Shown here one piece after another: positions 13,681 to 27,801 of a stretch of DNA of 64,000 nt. This DNA is from Leptoclinus maculatus (taxonomy: Eukaryota; Chordata; Actinopteri; Perciformes; Stichaeidae), in assembly GCA_032191485.1 (NCBI GenBank), contig JAVDOI010000001.1:35693885-35757884 (forward strand), read 5' to 3'. The first letter of the stretch is position 1, and every line of letters starts with the position of its first letter. The notes below the pieces were generated by a model. The model saw only the letters and a list, made by a program, of their open reading frames with translations. It was not told where the DNA came from and did no database searches. The translations under genes were made by a program, and so were the position numbers.

Positions 13681-16610
13681 AAAACCTGCAGACGCACCGT
13701 CGCAACTTTCTGTTGAAAAACATTCCCTCTATATTCTTTTCTTTTTGAATCATTAGGTCAATACATGTATTTCTCAGAGGTTTCTTTTACAATTGCAATG
13801 GAGACATAGTTCATGATTTAAAGATATGAATTCTGTACTTCAGAATCCAGAGTTATTAGTATCCACCTTCTTGGTTGAAAATACACCGAATTAAAAATGC
13901 CCTTTCGAGATGGAAAAAGCTTTGAACTTAAGAAACATTTCAAGAAGCCTTTTTTTTGTATTGAAGGTTCACCTCCTTTGAGCATGCCATAGTTTGGTTC
14001 CCTTTTCAAATAATAGAATGAAGTTTAATAGGTCAAGGCAATCAATGTGGAGGTTCAAAGAGAATCTTGGAGCTATGATGAGTACACATTTTGTACTTTG
14101 TACATGATTAGAATAAAGATGCGGTCGATAAACGCATCAGAGAAATATAAAAAGGAACAAAGGCTATTTTAGGTTGAAAGTTAATCATTTAAGTACCAGC
14201 TGCTTTTCTAAATCTAACTAATTTCTCAAACATGTCAATTACAAGGCAGTGTTAGCCGTCATTAACAGAAGGTCATGTATTGTAGAATTTCCCTTTAAAC
14301 ATCATATAATTATATTCTTGTGACTGATGTGATATTGTCATCGGACAGATGAGAATTTGCAACTCATTCCAATAACAATTAAATCAAATCATTTTAAGAA
14401 ATCCATAAGCGAAGAAAATTGTATTGTGTTAATATCTTTAATATTCACTTTTTTAAAATAAATGTCCATTGTGCAACCTTCCCCAGTCACACAGAAAATA
14501 TGTTAAAGGTTATTTTCATCCTGATGTAAGCAAAAATAAAATTCATTTTGGCAAGCTAAAAGGAGACTGGCAGTGCTACAGGTACATACATATGATATTT
14601 CAAGTGGTTTGGTGTAAGAATATTATCTGAGTTTTGACAAAAATACTACCATCATGACACATTTAGTACCTCTTGTTCTTAACATTCTGTACCTGACAAA
14701 AACAAAAACAAGTTCCCAGTTGCAATCACACTGCAAGTAATAGCCATTCAGTGATACCTTGAAAACGTGATACAGTGTACAATTCAAAGTGCAATAACAT
14801 GTAGAAAATATTATTATGAGATTAACATTTGTTAGACGCTTCCGTAGTTAATTAGGACAGCAGGTCCCGTTGCAAAGTCTTGCATTTTCTTGTTGCTTTC
14901 AGCAACTGGAAACACTTGAACGAGTCAATGCTGCGTGAGCCTCAGCAGGTATGTAAAATGTTTAGTACAGTTCTTGTACTGCTGTATAGAAAGACGTAAA
15001 TGTCCAAAAAATCCTCTTTTCTCCCAAAATGTTTGTTGTCATTGTGGAATAGCACCTCAGTGTCCAAAAATTGCTTGAGCTGAGAAGTGATAAAAGAGAA
15101 AGACAACATGAGACAAGAACAGTACATATCAGAATATACATGAGAACCACAACAGCAATTTACTTTACTTTCATTTATGTTTTGGAGTCACAAATAAAGG
15201 AATGCCTTTTAAGACATTGTTGCTGTCCATGCAGCACAACCAAAATAATATTTGTGTCCTTGTAATATAGTAGAGAGTATAATAGTCAAGCAAACATTTG
15301 ATTCTCCGACCAACCACAACACACAAAATGCAACAAACCGCTGTCACACAGATGAAAAAGCCAAAGAATGAATGAATAAAAGGGTAAGTAAAAAATACTT
15401 TCTACATTATGTACTGATGCATTCATTGCACGCACAAAAAAATGCTCTCATACTCTTCCTCTGCAAAGTCTCTGTTAAAACAACAATGTTTTACAGTGTA
15501 TCATTGTAAAGCACATCTACTTGTTGCTGAACAGATATGCAGACACACTACAATTGTTAACAATAGAGTAACTTGATAACCACCGAGTCCTTCTATTAAT
15601 ATACGGAAGTCCAAATAGTAAATCCTTTATGTCATTCTGATGGACACAAAACTGTGGCAGACAAACTTGTATAAACCAACTACACGTCACAGCCCACCTG
15701 AACATGGAAGGAAAGAGCTAAAGTAAAAAGGTTCAGAAAAATCAAACACAGTACAACAACACACAGTAACAGCATGCAGCCACGCAATTTCTCAAGGAAT
15801 GAAGATTCAAGTCATGCCTGGCTGACAACGAGTCATTTCATGCTTTCACTTCTTCTGACAAAGAACGCTGCATCACACTAAAGGTTCAACAGTCAGATGC
15901 AGCTAGATGGACACTTTGTTACTGTATGTGTGTCCATGTGCTGATGTTTATGTAGTGTGCCCATGTGCTGCACATTTGCTAATCTCCATCCAGAAATGTA
16001 TTTCCTAATACTGTATATCACAAAAACGTCAGAAACTACATTAGTAATCAAATATGTGTCATTATTGTCTGGTGGATGGAAGTGTTTTAATAAGGCAGTA
16101 AAATGACACAGCCCCCCCTTTCTGCATTAACAGTAACAACGATGATTTTTTTTCTGACTTATCGCTGCCAGACTACAGATGGGGAGCTAATTGGTGCTGT
16201 GAATGCAGCTGTGCCGACTACTGAACTGTCAAGGTGCTAAATCAAAAGGTGTCTCTTTTGTTAATTATACACAATGCTACAAACAGTCATGTTCCTTTGA
16301 GCCCTTTCTTTCCTCAACCATCCATAAATATTTTGGCAGTGGTACAAAAAGAAAAGAAAAAAAACAATTTACACACAATTATCACAGTGGGATGAGCAGA
16401 CTGCCTGCAGATGTTTGTTTTGATTATAATGGGAGCAGAGGCAGGGCTTCCCTAACCTAGACAAGATGTGTTTCCTACAATCACAACAGAGCAGTGAGCA
16501 TGCAGTGAGGTGCAAAGCACACAGGAGCCCTGTGTTAGAGAGAATTAGTGAGGCCTCGGAAACATTAGCACCGTAACGCATGCAGTTATGGCCTTACTTT
16601 ATTTCTCGGA
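13314..16610 (-). other. plekha7: probable plekha7 3' UTR and downstream sequence
   Basis: No protein-coding frame is convincing here. Minus-strand AATAAA hexamers occur at 16598-16603, only a few bases after the stop, and at 13314-13319. The real 3' end could be at either or at a variant hexamer between them, so the extent given is an outer limit. Confidence 0.4.
16598..16603 (-). promoter_or_regulatory. AATAAA polyadenylation signal just after the plekha7 stop
   Basis: Plus-strand tttatt reads AATAAA on the minus strand, 7 bases past the TAA stop at 16611-16613. If used, the 3' UTR would be only about 30-40 bases, so it may not be the main signal. Confidence 0.4.
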
Positions 16611-16816
16611 TTAGACAAACGTGTAGTGAATTCCGTTGCTTAGAGGAGAGGGAGGTGCCAGAGAAACGGGAGGAAGAAGAGAGACGGGAGGAAGAGGAGA
16701 AACGGGAGGAAGAGGAGAAATGGGAGGAAGAGGAGGAAGAGGAGAAATGGGAGGAAGAGGAGGAGGCGGAGGAGGGGGTGGGGGAGGAGGAGGGGGGATG
16801 TTAGCCTGTGGTGGAA
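16611..16816 (-). CDS. plekha7: plekha7 terminal coding exon: proline-rich tail ending in TFV
   Basis: A pyrimidine tract ending cctccgtag precedes 206 bases whose phase fits the previous exon. The peptide begins VPPQANIPPPPP, has 12 consecutive prolines, then about five copies of PLPP[I/V/L]S from an 18-bp DNA repeat, and ends SNGIHYTFV with stop TAA. The terminal TFV fits a class I PDZ ligand (S/T-x-hydrophobic). No other downstream exon with an in-frame stop was found. Inference: this is the long, junctional isoform tail. Confidence 0.82.
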
Positions 16817-18830
16817 CTACGGAGGAGAGGACAGAAGGAAAACAGAGAGAGAGAAAATAACATTGGTTTGTTAGTCAAAGGGACAGTTCTGGGAACGTTT
16901 GAAGGCACAATGAAAGCTGGAACTGGTTGAGAACCACACAATGTTGTTGTTGTTGTTGTTTTCTGAAAGGACACAACTTCCTGTCTTCTGCGTACTGATG
17001 ACACTGAGGGTGGGCGGCATGAATAAAATCTAATACCACGGTATATGGTGTAATGATACTGTTTTCCTGGAAAGTCTGTTTATCAACTTCTTTTCAGTTG
17101 AAATAACTATAAGTGTAACTAGGAATATGTGTGTTGTTATCCAATACAAAAATACCTGACAAATCAAGGTACTCCATCACACTCTTTAAATCCAATAAAG
17201 CCCTTAAGCCGTCCTGCCTAATGATCTGCAGAACTGTCCACCATGGCATGATACAACTGGATACATTAAAGGGATAGCTATCACAGCATTAACAAGGGGC
17301 GAGTCGATTCATTGATTAGTTGATAGACAGAAAATGTATCAGCAACAATTTTGATTGGTTCATAATTTCAGTCAAAGATTAAGCAAAAAACCCAAACACC
17401 AGTGTTAAGTTTTGCTGCTTTTCTCTGTCTTATATATCCCTGTAAAATGTTTTTGGACTTATGTTTGAACAAAAAGAGCAATTTAAAGATCTCACCTTGG
17501 TCACTGGGAAATTAATTAAATGAATCAAAGAAATTAATTGATAAATTATCGAAAATAATAGACAGCTGACACATTTCTATTGTCTTACAGGATATATTTT
17601 CACATATTAACCAACTCTAAATCATATCCAGTGATGAAAGATACTTTGAAAAAAATGCATAGTTGCAAAAACACGAAAATGCAGATTAAAAAAAATGACA
17701 CTAAACAGTCTAAATGTGATACACCATCAAAACCAGGATGTATGAAGATTAGGGTTGCAACTAACAATTATTTTCATCATAGATTAATCTGCCACAAATT
17801 CTCTCAAATCAACTAAAAGTTTTGTCTATAAAAGGTCAGAAAATAGTGAACATGTCTATTATATCTTACCAGAGCCCAAGATGTCGTCTTAAAATGTTTG
17901 TCAGACCCATCTGTACAAACCCCCCCAAATATTAATTCTAATCATATCACAAAGAAAACCATTAAATCCTTTCATTAGTTTGGCACTGTTACTGGAAAAA
18001 AATAACTTAATTGATCATTGATTACGAAAGTAGTTCAATAGAGGTGCTCCTCTCTTACTCTGTTATGTAAAACAAATCCTGAGTGTAGCTACAGAGTACA
18101 TACACCAACATCTCAGATCTCAAACTCATGGGCTTTTGTTTTTACCAGGTTTTAGGCGTGAGCTTATAAAATAGTTATTGACATCAACGCGATTTTAGGT
18201 AACGTGTGTTTTTCCTTAAGAATCCTAACAGATAAGGATTCGAAGGTCTTTGATAAGAAAGAAGTCATTAGGACGGTACATGTTGGTCTCATCTCATTTG
18301 AAATGTGCAACATTTTTTCAGCATTTGAACATTTCATCAGCTTAAAACACAATGAACAGTTGAAGAGGTTTGTTTTGTAGAGTTTTTCCAGCACTAAATT
18401 AGAGATTCCTTTCAATATCCCTGACAAGTAATCACAGAAATACCAAAAAATATATAATCATTTTGAATATGAAACTCAACAATCAAATACACCTTTTTAA
18501 TATTTACTGTACGTAATTGCAGTGCTGCATATTTCTGCTTTCATGCCGGCATTATTGAAGTCTCTCATGCATAATACCGTGATAAAAACCTCTTCTTTTA
18601 ATTCAGGGTGTTGAAAGTGCACCAGCAGCATACCTTACTTTAACACCAAAGGAAGAGAAAGTCATTGATTCAGTCTCTGCTGACAAGATGCCACCAGTTA
18701 TACTCCCTGACATTTCTCTATGCTGGAAATAATGTTATAATTGTTGACTTTGCCTCACTGTGCATATTAAGCTTCCACACACGCTGACAGCTTGAGTGTT
18801 ACTGTGTGTGACAGATATATGTGTGCAGAC

Positions 18831-18885
<55 letters not shown>

Positions 18886-21688
18886 TGTGTGCGCATATGT
18901 GTGAGTGAGGCAGACAGGCTGACAATCTGCTGCAGCTACAGTGAAAATGAACTTGCCTGTCTGCTGTAGAGTATGAAAGAGATGAAAAGTGAGCGTAGTG
19001 TCTTTTATGCAGGTTCAGAGCTGCGTTCAAAGCAGCACCAACGGTATGCAGAGGGAGAGTCGAGTTTGACTGGGTCATTGATCAGCACACAAAATGGCCT
19101 CATCAAGCTATTCCTCCCCTGTCTAAAAGATTCTACATGGATTGCAATTAGAGACTATCTGAGCTCCTAAGAAGGAATAATGTTCAGTTATTAGGAAATG
19201 AACAGCCTTATTGCTTGACTCTGCACCTTACGCCCTTCTCATCTCCACTCCATCAATCCAGCATTCTTGAAAGGCGGCTTCCCTCTCTTTATCCCTTCTT
19301 CAACCAAAAGATGTCAGTTTGATGCATATGGAGAAATTTTACTGAAACTGTCAGCGCTGGTGAGCTTATTATTTCTCTAAGTGTTTCTGCGGAATAATGA
19401 TTTTCACGATCTTTATAAAGCAAAGGTGTATAACCTCCAACGATCTTCAGGCTCAAACGAACAGAAAAAAAAATAAAAAAATTGTCGAATGACCAACCTG
19501 TGACTAGTTTGCTCTTGAGCGAAGCTTCCGAGGCGAGAGCATAGGACATGGTGATGATCCTCTCCTGCTCCTGCAGAGCTGAGTCGAGTGCCACAAGCCC
19601 AACATCTGGCTTGTCCACAGTCACTGTGGGTGCTAGGTTTTGCACACTGTCCCGTGCACAAAGACATAAAAGACAAAGTTGACAAAGCATGATGCGTTGG
19701 TAATAATGTGGAAATGCGGCGACATGTCGGTAGGGTGAATGATTGATTGCCAATAAAGGGCTTGAACTTGAGTATTTTGGTTTAACTGGTTGTTTGGCTC
19801 ACTACAAGGCCTTTCCTGAAACTCCAGAATCAGCTGTTTGTAAGCAACCATTGAATGCAAAATGATTTTATTTTATTTACCTGGACTTGGCCAAGATGCT
19901 CTTGATGCGCTCCACCTTACGATGCCGATCCTCCACCTCCTGCGGACTGAGAGGCTCTTCGGGCTCTGAATCCACATAGCGCTCCGGGATCAATACTTTC
20001 TGAGGCTTGGAAAGCTACACAAAACAGATATGCACTTTTTACTTTTAGTACATACTGCAGCTGCTCTTACAAAGTACATACTGTTGCATGCAGTATGCAT
20101 TCAATTGGGACACACTACTTCATCATAACATTGCACCTTGAACCTTGAGGATTGTGGGTCAGAATAGCCAGAACAGCATGCTGGCTTGCACACTGCAAAA
20201 TGCGAAAGGATGCAGAAGGACATCCTGGTGTTTATGGCATACTGCAATTGACATACTATGTTTTGGGACATAGTAAATTATTGGCACACAGATATAGTGT
20301 GTGTTAAGGTCTCAGCTTCTTTATTATCATACTTGCATTATCAGGTCATCCCAAAAATAATCTATCCACTTTCACAGATGATGACAGTTGATGTATACCA
20401 TCTTGCAGGACGACATAATAAATGCAATACGTTGAATAAAAAGAGCAATCTTAGTGATTTGGGTGTGCAAAATCTTCTTTTTTACTTGTTTGACTGTGGT
20501 TACATTGCTCCCCAGCCCTTTTTTGTCCTCGGTTGAGCTTTATGTTTTTTCTATTAGTGTACATTCATTATATTTATGCATTGACAATAAACTAATTTGC
20601 TATATTTCTCCGCAGATACAAAGATAACTTACCTCTTTGTTAAGGTCCAGGTCATAGTCTAGTGGCTCCAGGTCGACCTCATGGGCAGGAGGTGTTGTGG
20701 CCGTGGAGCGCAGGGTCAGCCATTCGTCAGAGCGGGAGCGCGGCCTCTCTTTGTGCTCGGGAGGTGTTTCCTCCCCCTGAACGCTCCTAACTCCCTGTGC
20801 CTCCTCCCCTTGAACCGCCCTCTCCAGCAACTGTAGGTCAAACTCCTGCTCTCTCTTCCACTGGACAACACACAAAGACAAAAAGATGGACTGTGAAACA
20901 CATTACAGGATGCTGCCATCAGCAAAGTACATTTGAAAACAACTTGCTTCATTTGCCTTTACACATCATTTCATGGAACAAGTTCTGTACAACACACTGG
21001 TTATCACTAATGTGATTGTAAAGGCTGCAGAGAGAGTGAGAGTGTGTGTGTGAGTGTATAAGTGTGAAAAAGGGGAAAAAAGAGGGCGCATGCATTGATT
21101 TGAGTATTCTTAATCTCTCAAATCACAACATGCATGTAAATGCTCTACAACAGTGATAAAGAAGACAACACGATGCCATTGACACAAACAGGAAAGATCA
21201 CTTCACTCATACCGATGACAGTTTCAACAACACGACCATATTGCATGTATTCAAAGAAAAAGATATAACAAATAAAAAACATGGCAATATGAGTCCATTC
21301 GAAAATAATGTTTATTTATTTGCAAACATTCACATTTGAAAAAAGAAAGCATTCTTATCACTAACAATTAATATAATTACTTCTGTATTAATATCAGATA
21401 AAGACACTGGGCGAACAATGACATCACTTCATCTATAATTTGATATGAAATGCTTGTCATGAACATTAGTATTGCCTAAATAAAAGGCCTCCTCTCAAAA
21501 AGACTGGGAAGTGGTTAGTGGGACAACTGTAGGCCCCGGTCCATAAACACTCAGAACATCTTTATCTGCAATTAAGTTAAATAAAATATGCCATGAATAG
21601 ATTTAGATGAGTAGGCTTAAAAAGGCATTGCTCAATGTATGTCAATGATTTGGTCAGTAGAAAATAAAAAGGTCCTTTCTTTCTCTTA

Positions 21689-21772
<84 letters not shown>

Positions 21773-24700
21773 CACAAATGGCCTGCTTAGAGACAGCAAC
21801 AGCACTTCATTGAAGAACAGCAGGCATCGATATCTAAATGAAGAGAGAGAGGAATCTAGCAGCGGTTTGTGCTTTCCGAATAACCAGAGTCAGAGTGAAA
21901 GCAACCATAGTCAAGAAATTGAAAGATCAGTGAGGAGGTGAAACTGGATGGATAAAACAATGTTAGGGTCTATAACAAGTCATTATGGAAAAATAGCCAT
22001 GAATGTGAGCGGTTAATGGCATTGAAGGCCCATGTCTGTGGTAATTAGTGCGTTATGTGTTTGATAGGCAAGATATATTATTTGTAAAGCTTTTGAGGAA
22101 TAATACTTTTTCCTTTTCATTGTCAAATTTAATTATTTCCACTTCATAATAAACACTGGTACACATTTATTGAGCTACAGTCAGTTGTTAAAGGGACAGT
22201 TCACCCCAAAAATCAAAAATACATATTCTTTCTCTAACTTGTAGTGCTATTTATCAATCTAGTTTGGTGTGCGTTGTCTAGTTTTGGAGATACCAAAGCA
22301 ACTCAAACCAAAACGATCTATATCGATAAATAGCACAACAGGTGCAAAGAGGAAAAAATGTATTTTTGATTTTGGGGTGAACTGTCCCTTTAAGTGTAAA
22401 GCAGAAACTGTTATCCACTGATCTGTATAGGCCTTTTTCATTTTGACATTTTGACATTTTGACAATGCACAGATGTAAATAATGAAAATAATGTTTGCCG
22501 CAGTCCATTTAGCAGCATCAGGGTCTCAGTATCCTGCATGTTGGCTCACTGCCCCACTCTTATGGCTTACTGGGACACTTGAACCAAACAGAGCCATTGT
22601 TAATGTTATTAGTAACTGTGCTTTTCCTACTATGACAAGTCAAAATATTAAAGTTTGAGAACAACATGCATGAATTGAGCACAGTTAGAGCCACACAGTG
22701 AATTGCCATACAACTCTATTTGAATGTATTGCTATCAACTTTGTAATGTCAGGAACTAAGAAAAGACAGACTACACTCAGTAAAGGCACTCATTACTACT
22801 GTAGATCGCCACTCTCGGTTTGGTTGTCGTCATGCATGAGAGAGTGACGTGCGATACTGCTCTAGTAACATACTGATCCCAAGTCTGCTGAAAGCGGGCG
22901 CGAAGAAGAGGTGCGGGGCGATGAAGAGGCGTGGCGGTCTCCGTGGCTCAGTGTGCGTTTGCGCTGGCGGACGAGAGTCTTCTGGTGCCTCTTCATCCTC
23001 TCCAGCTGCTCATCAGCACTCATCTTCCCCCTCTGCTGCTGCACCGGGTCCCCAGAGTACAGACGCTCCAAGGCACTTTTTGGTCTCTCCTGAGAGGAGC
23101 AAAGAGAGTTGATAACATGAGCAAAAGGTACAGCAGAAGGCAAAGAAAAACAAACCTAACATGAAGGTAAAAGTTCATGTTAATAAGGAATGAGAAAGGA
23201 ACACGGTAGACAATTCAGTTTTCATACAGAGAGAATCAGTTACGCAGTGTACACAATGAAACATGTCCAGACCCAGTGCTTATTTTCTCTTCTCCAGAAT
23301 ATTGCTTATTCATAGGGAATTTTACCATTTGATTTTTAAATACTGGAAAATATGACTATCGAGATCGGAATCTGAAGATAATGTTGTAAAAATGATGACA
23401 ATATTTTTTAAGTGACTGATTTCTTTTTTTGCTACAAAATTGAATCATCTTGGGTTTAAAAAACATAATTAACTCAAATGCTACGATCCAGCAAACAAGC
23501 TTATCTCCGTTTGCTACAATGCACCACTATTTACAAATATATTATTACTTTTCTTCTGTATTGGGAGATACTCTGTGGCAGCACACATGGGACGGAACCT
23601 ACAAGTTCTGCTTCAGCAACAAGATGTCAACCATGACACCCGAGACCGTCATGTTCACGACTGACATAGGAGAGACCCCTAAAGGCCAGGACATGAGGAC
23701 AGAAGCCCACCAAAACAAGCTGGAGGAGATGATCAACCAATATATTATTATTCATTTATTATTAAATTCACCGAAGTTAATTGTGAGCCTCACCTTCATG
23801 CCGACAGCTGAGGCTGCTCTTCGGAGGGTCACATACGAGGAGATGCTCGAGGACTGGTTTAGCCTAAGCGAGGAGCCAGCCACTCCTGAGGGAAAGCCAA
23901 CAAACGTGAAAACACTGTTCTCGACTTGGCAATAAAGCCAAACGCTAGGGTAAATTTATTAACACAATAAATACGCTACAGCTAAATAAATCTGTTCTAC
24001 TGTACCTCTGCTCGGTAATGTCTGGTAACCCTCATGTCCAGATGCTACTACACTGATGTGGCTGGAGCCATCTCCAGCTCCCATAAGCTCTGGGTCACTC
24101 AGGAAAGGCCTAAGCTCCACCTGAGATTCAAAGACAAGAGATTAGAAACAGATGAGAAACTGAAACGTAAAACATTTAAGCAGCACAAACACACTCATAA
24201 TGTATGTACCTTACTATCTCCATTAGTGTACTGGCCAACCTCTCTGTCCCTTTTGCGTTCATCTGACTGTCGTTTGAGGCCACGTACAGAAGTGTGTCTG
24301 ATGACCGTTGTCTCCCGGGGCAGCGGGGGCACATCTGGGGGATCCTCATCAGGACTGTAGAGCTGAGGTAGAGGAGGTCTGGGAGGCACATCTTCCTCAC
24401 CCTGCACACAAAACAACTGTGAACTATTGGTAAATACTCAAAATGACACACAAGCACCTTCCTCTCATTGCTCTTTGACATAATTCCTTTCTAAGAACCA
24501 CAAATATCTGATGCTAGATACACATACGTGGATACTCTCTCTCCCCTTGTTATCTGTCCGTCTCTATACTATCTGCTATACAATGGAGGCAAAAATTGCA
24601 ACACAAGTAATCCTAAACTGACAAAACTAGAGCTACTATATCTAGGTAGTGTTGAAATCAGTATATAATGAGTTGGTCAGTTAAGAATATTCTGGGCAAA

Positions 24701-27700
24701 AATACAAAACATTCACTCATTCACATTTCATCATTTTTAAATGTGAGGATTTCCCATTTCCCCCTCAAATTGAATGTCTTTGTGAGTTTTGGAAATGTTT
24801 TAAAGGGCTAGCATATATGGTGATCTATTAGCCGAACACGGAATATACTATGAATATGTTCTCTTAAGTGTATAATCACCTGTGAATAAGAATCGTTGTG
24901 TTTTCGTTACCTTAGAATGAGATGTTAAATCTACATACGGAGCCGGTCATCTTCAATGTGTCCGCTATGTTTCTACGGTAGCCCAGAACGGACAAAATCA
25001 GACACTGCCCCTAGATAGGGGCATTCACGTTATCGCATCAAGCACAGTAATTCTCCTACACACTTAGCACAACGGAAAAGTTTGCCGCCAAATGATAGAC
25101 ACTGGCCCTTTAACCCAACAACTAATTCACTGATGGAAAAAATAATGAATGGACTAATTTATAATGAAAAAACTCAAAAGTTGCAATCGTTTAACTAGTG
25201 CTGAAAAAAAGTGTAAATGGCGCACTGACCCAAAAGAGAAAAGGCAAAGCTTTGTTTGTAAGGCATCATGTGATAGTTTTGACCATTCGCAGTTGGTCAC
25301 AAAATTGACCCTTTCGCAAAGTCCCGCTCCTCTAAAGTAGACTGGCCAATCATGGCATCAGCATCGGCCAGCTCTGACCAGGGTCCGAAAGCTATCCGGC
25401 TCTGCTCCATAGACTCTAATGCAGTGGTCTCAGATGTTCATTATCTTCAGAATGTTTTTGGGGATTGGTTAGACGTTGTGTAGTAGTGATACTCGTTACC
25501 CGGAGAGGTTGGAAGGTGATATACGCTTCTGTCTGCTTCTTTTGAAATCACCTTTTTTGTTTTTTCAAAAGATGTGATAATATTTGGTGACAGTGGTAGT
25601 TAGTGACAGTGTGGGCTTAAATGGTAACTCTGACAGCTTGACGGAGCAGCAGCGGGGGACAGGTTTTAACGAAGAGTCAGTTGGAGATGGAATATAAAAA
25701 GTGTGACAAGTTTAGTCAGCAGTCAAACTGCATAGTACAAAGACTAAAGGCAGCTTTGCTTTTTATACAAAGATGTTTATGTAAGAACCAGCTGCCTTCT
25801 GTCGCAGGGGTCACTCACCCATTTAAGCCCACTGGTGATGGTTGTATCCACCCAGTGATGTAGGGGCTGCTGGCTGGGGCTGGAGGAAAGGGTGGGGGTG
25901 TGGCTACTGGGGCTGAGGTGGGGGCTGTGCTGCTGCTGCTGCTGCTGCTGGGACAATCTCATCTCCATAGCAGACGGGCTCCCAGACACAGAAGGCACTG
26001 ATGACGCCGACACTGAAGGCACAAATTTCCTCTCTGGGGAATTTGACGAATATGAACATGGAACATGAATACACACGCGCTGTAAAGACAGTGCTTTCTT
26101 TTCCCATGGGAAATGTTCAAGGCATTAGTATTGAGTATACAGTATGATTAAGAGCTTTAATGGTGAGATACAGTAGGCTTGTACTGCATTGCACAGACAG
26201 CAAATATCTTTTGCTTTGTACACATGAAAGCTCCAGGTGTCTCACCTGGGTTGGTAACAGAGGAGATAGTGACTTTGTAGTTGGCTTTACTGGTGCTGAG
26301 GCCTGCAATAACATCCTCAATCCTCCACAACTCTTTTCTGATCTGGACTTTATCTTTCTGCTCACAGAGGAACACAGAAACACACAAGTCTAAATAGACA
26401 CATATTCTTTAACAAACTGAAACATTTCTTGTGAACCCAGGCAATGTATTACTGATGAGAAGTCATGTAATTCGCCAATTTTTTTTAATTTGAAGCTGAT
26501 ATCAACCATACAGAATTCTTGGCTTTTGTCTGTGCATATGAAATCAGTAGTCAGTAACTCATTCCTGTACACACCCGTCCGTGACAGTGAATGACTGCTT
26601 GTGTGTGTTCACAGAGAGCACTGAGCATCAGACCTGAGAGAGATCGATGCGGTTCATCTGTCCCTGCAGGGCCGACTTCAGCCAGTCCACATCTCTCTCC
26701 AGCCGGCTGTACTCATTCCACGCGTTCTCCATCTCCTGCAAAATAAAAAACAGAACACAGACACAGCTTTGAGATACTGTAATCATCTTGTGAGCCAATG
26801 CTTCTACAATGGTTTAAGGTTCCAACCTGTTTACAGAACCTTAAAGTGACACTTTACACTTATATGGTGAGATGCATTATGGGAGTAGTAGAGAGCTTGT
26901 GTCTTGAGTTATTTTTATTTAAATCATGATTTCTCACTTGAATTTAGTTTTTGAAACATCTGAATCACTTTGATCTGTTCCGTTGTTTCCAATGTTCAGT
27001 CATTCTTATATTATACTCACAGCATCCAATGAGAGCATCAACAATGTTTGAACACAACCAATGTGGTCGGAAATGTCTTTGACACTGAGAGCCCAAGATA
27101 GTCTTCTTAACTCTTGTATAATCTTGCGGTTTATTTGTAAATGTTCTTTTGAAACTCGTCTTTTTTTCTAATTGTATCACTGAATTTTTTGACTAAAGCA
27201 TTTTTCAAAGCGACGGAGAAATGTACTCATTAGTTTCTTTGTAGCCTCAGGTTTGCCCCCGAGCACTCATTGTGATAGTGACAGTCAACCTGAAACACTG
27301 TGCCAGTTGCAGAAACCTTCAAAAGGGAACAACTAAAAATAGAGGTGAACATCTTGTTTCCAGCCAATACAAACATACTACAAGTGGTAGCATGTACTTG
27401 TATGTAGTAGTGGACCCAGTCTAGAGTATCTCACATCCCAAACCTAAGTTAAAACTGTATATTTTAACAATTTGAACTGCATATTCCATTATAAGCACAA
27501 TGAACTTGTGAGTGCAGCTTGTCTCTTACTGTGGAGACTTGAGATATCTCAGCCCTGATGTACACCACATCCTCTTGTAGTAATTTCTGCTGATAGGCAA
27601 TCTTCTCAGCATGGGCCGGCTGATCTCTGTACTGCTCCATCTGCTGGTGGGAAAAATCCAGCACCGACTCCAGCTTGTCCTAGATAAGGACATGAGAGAC

Positions 27701-27746
27701 GCCGTCATAACACAAGAAGCATTTATAGACCACACCAATACAGGCT

Positions 27747-27801
<55 letters not shown>

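Larger units (their letters stand above)
16817..19497 (-). other. plekha7: plekha7 last intron
   Basis: 2.7-kb GT-AG intron with two interspersed repeat copies (17.3-17.6 and 17.75-17.97 kb) and a (TG)n array at 18.8 kb. Confidence 0.75.

Noticed and set aside
23450..23935. 161-codon plus-strand open frame
   Set aside because: It is a chimera: the first part is the broken tmed2 fragment and the last part is the antisense of plekha7 exon 23794-23885, whose minus-strand splice sites and homology are clear.
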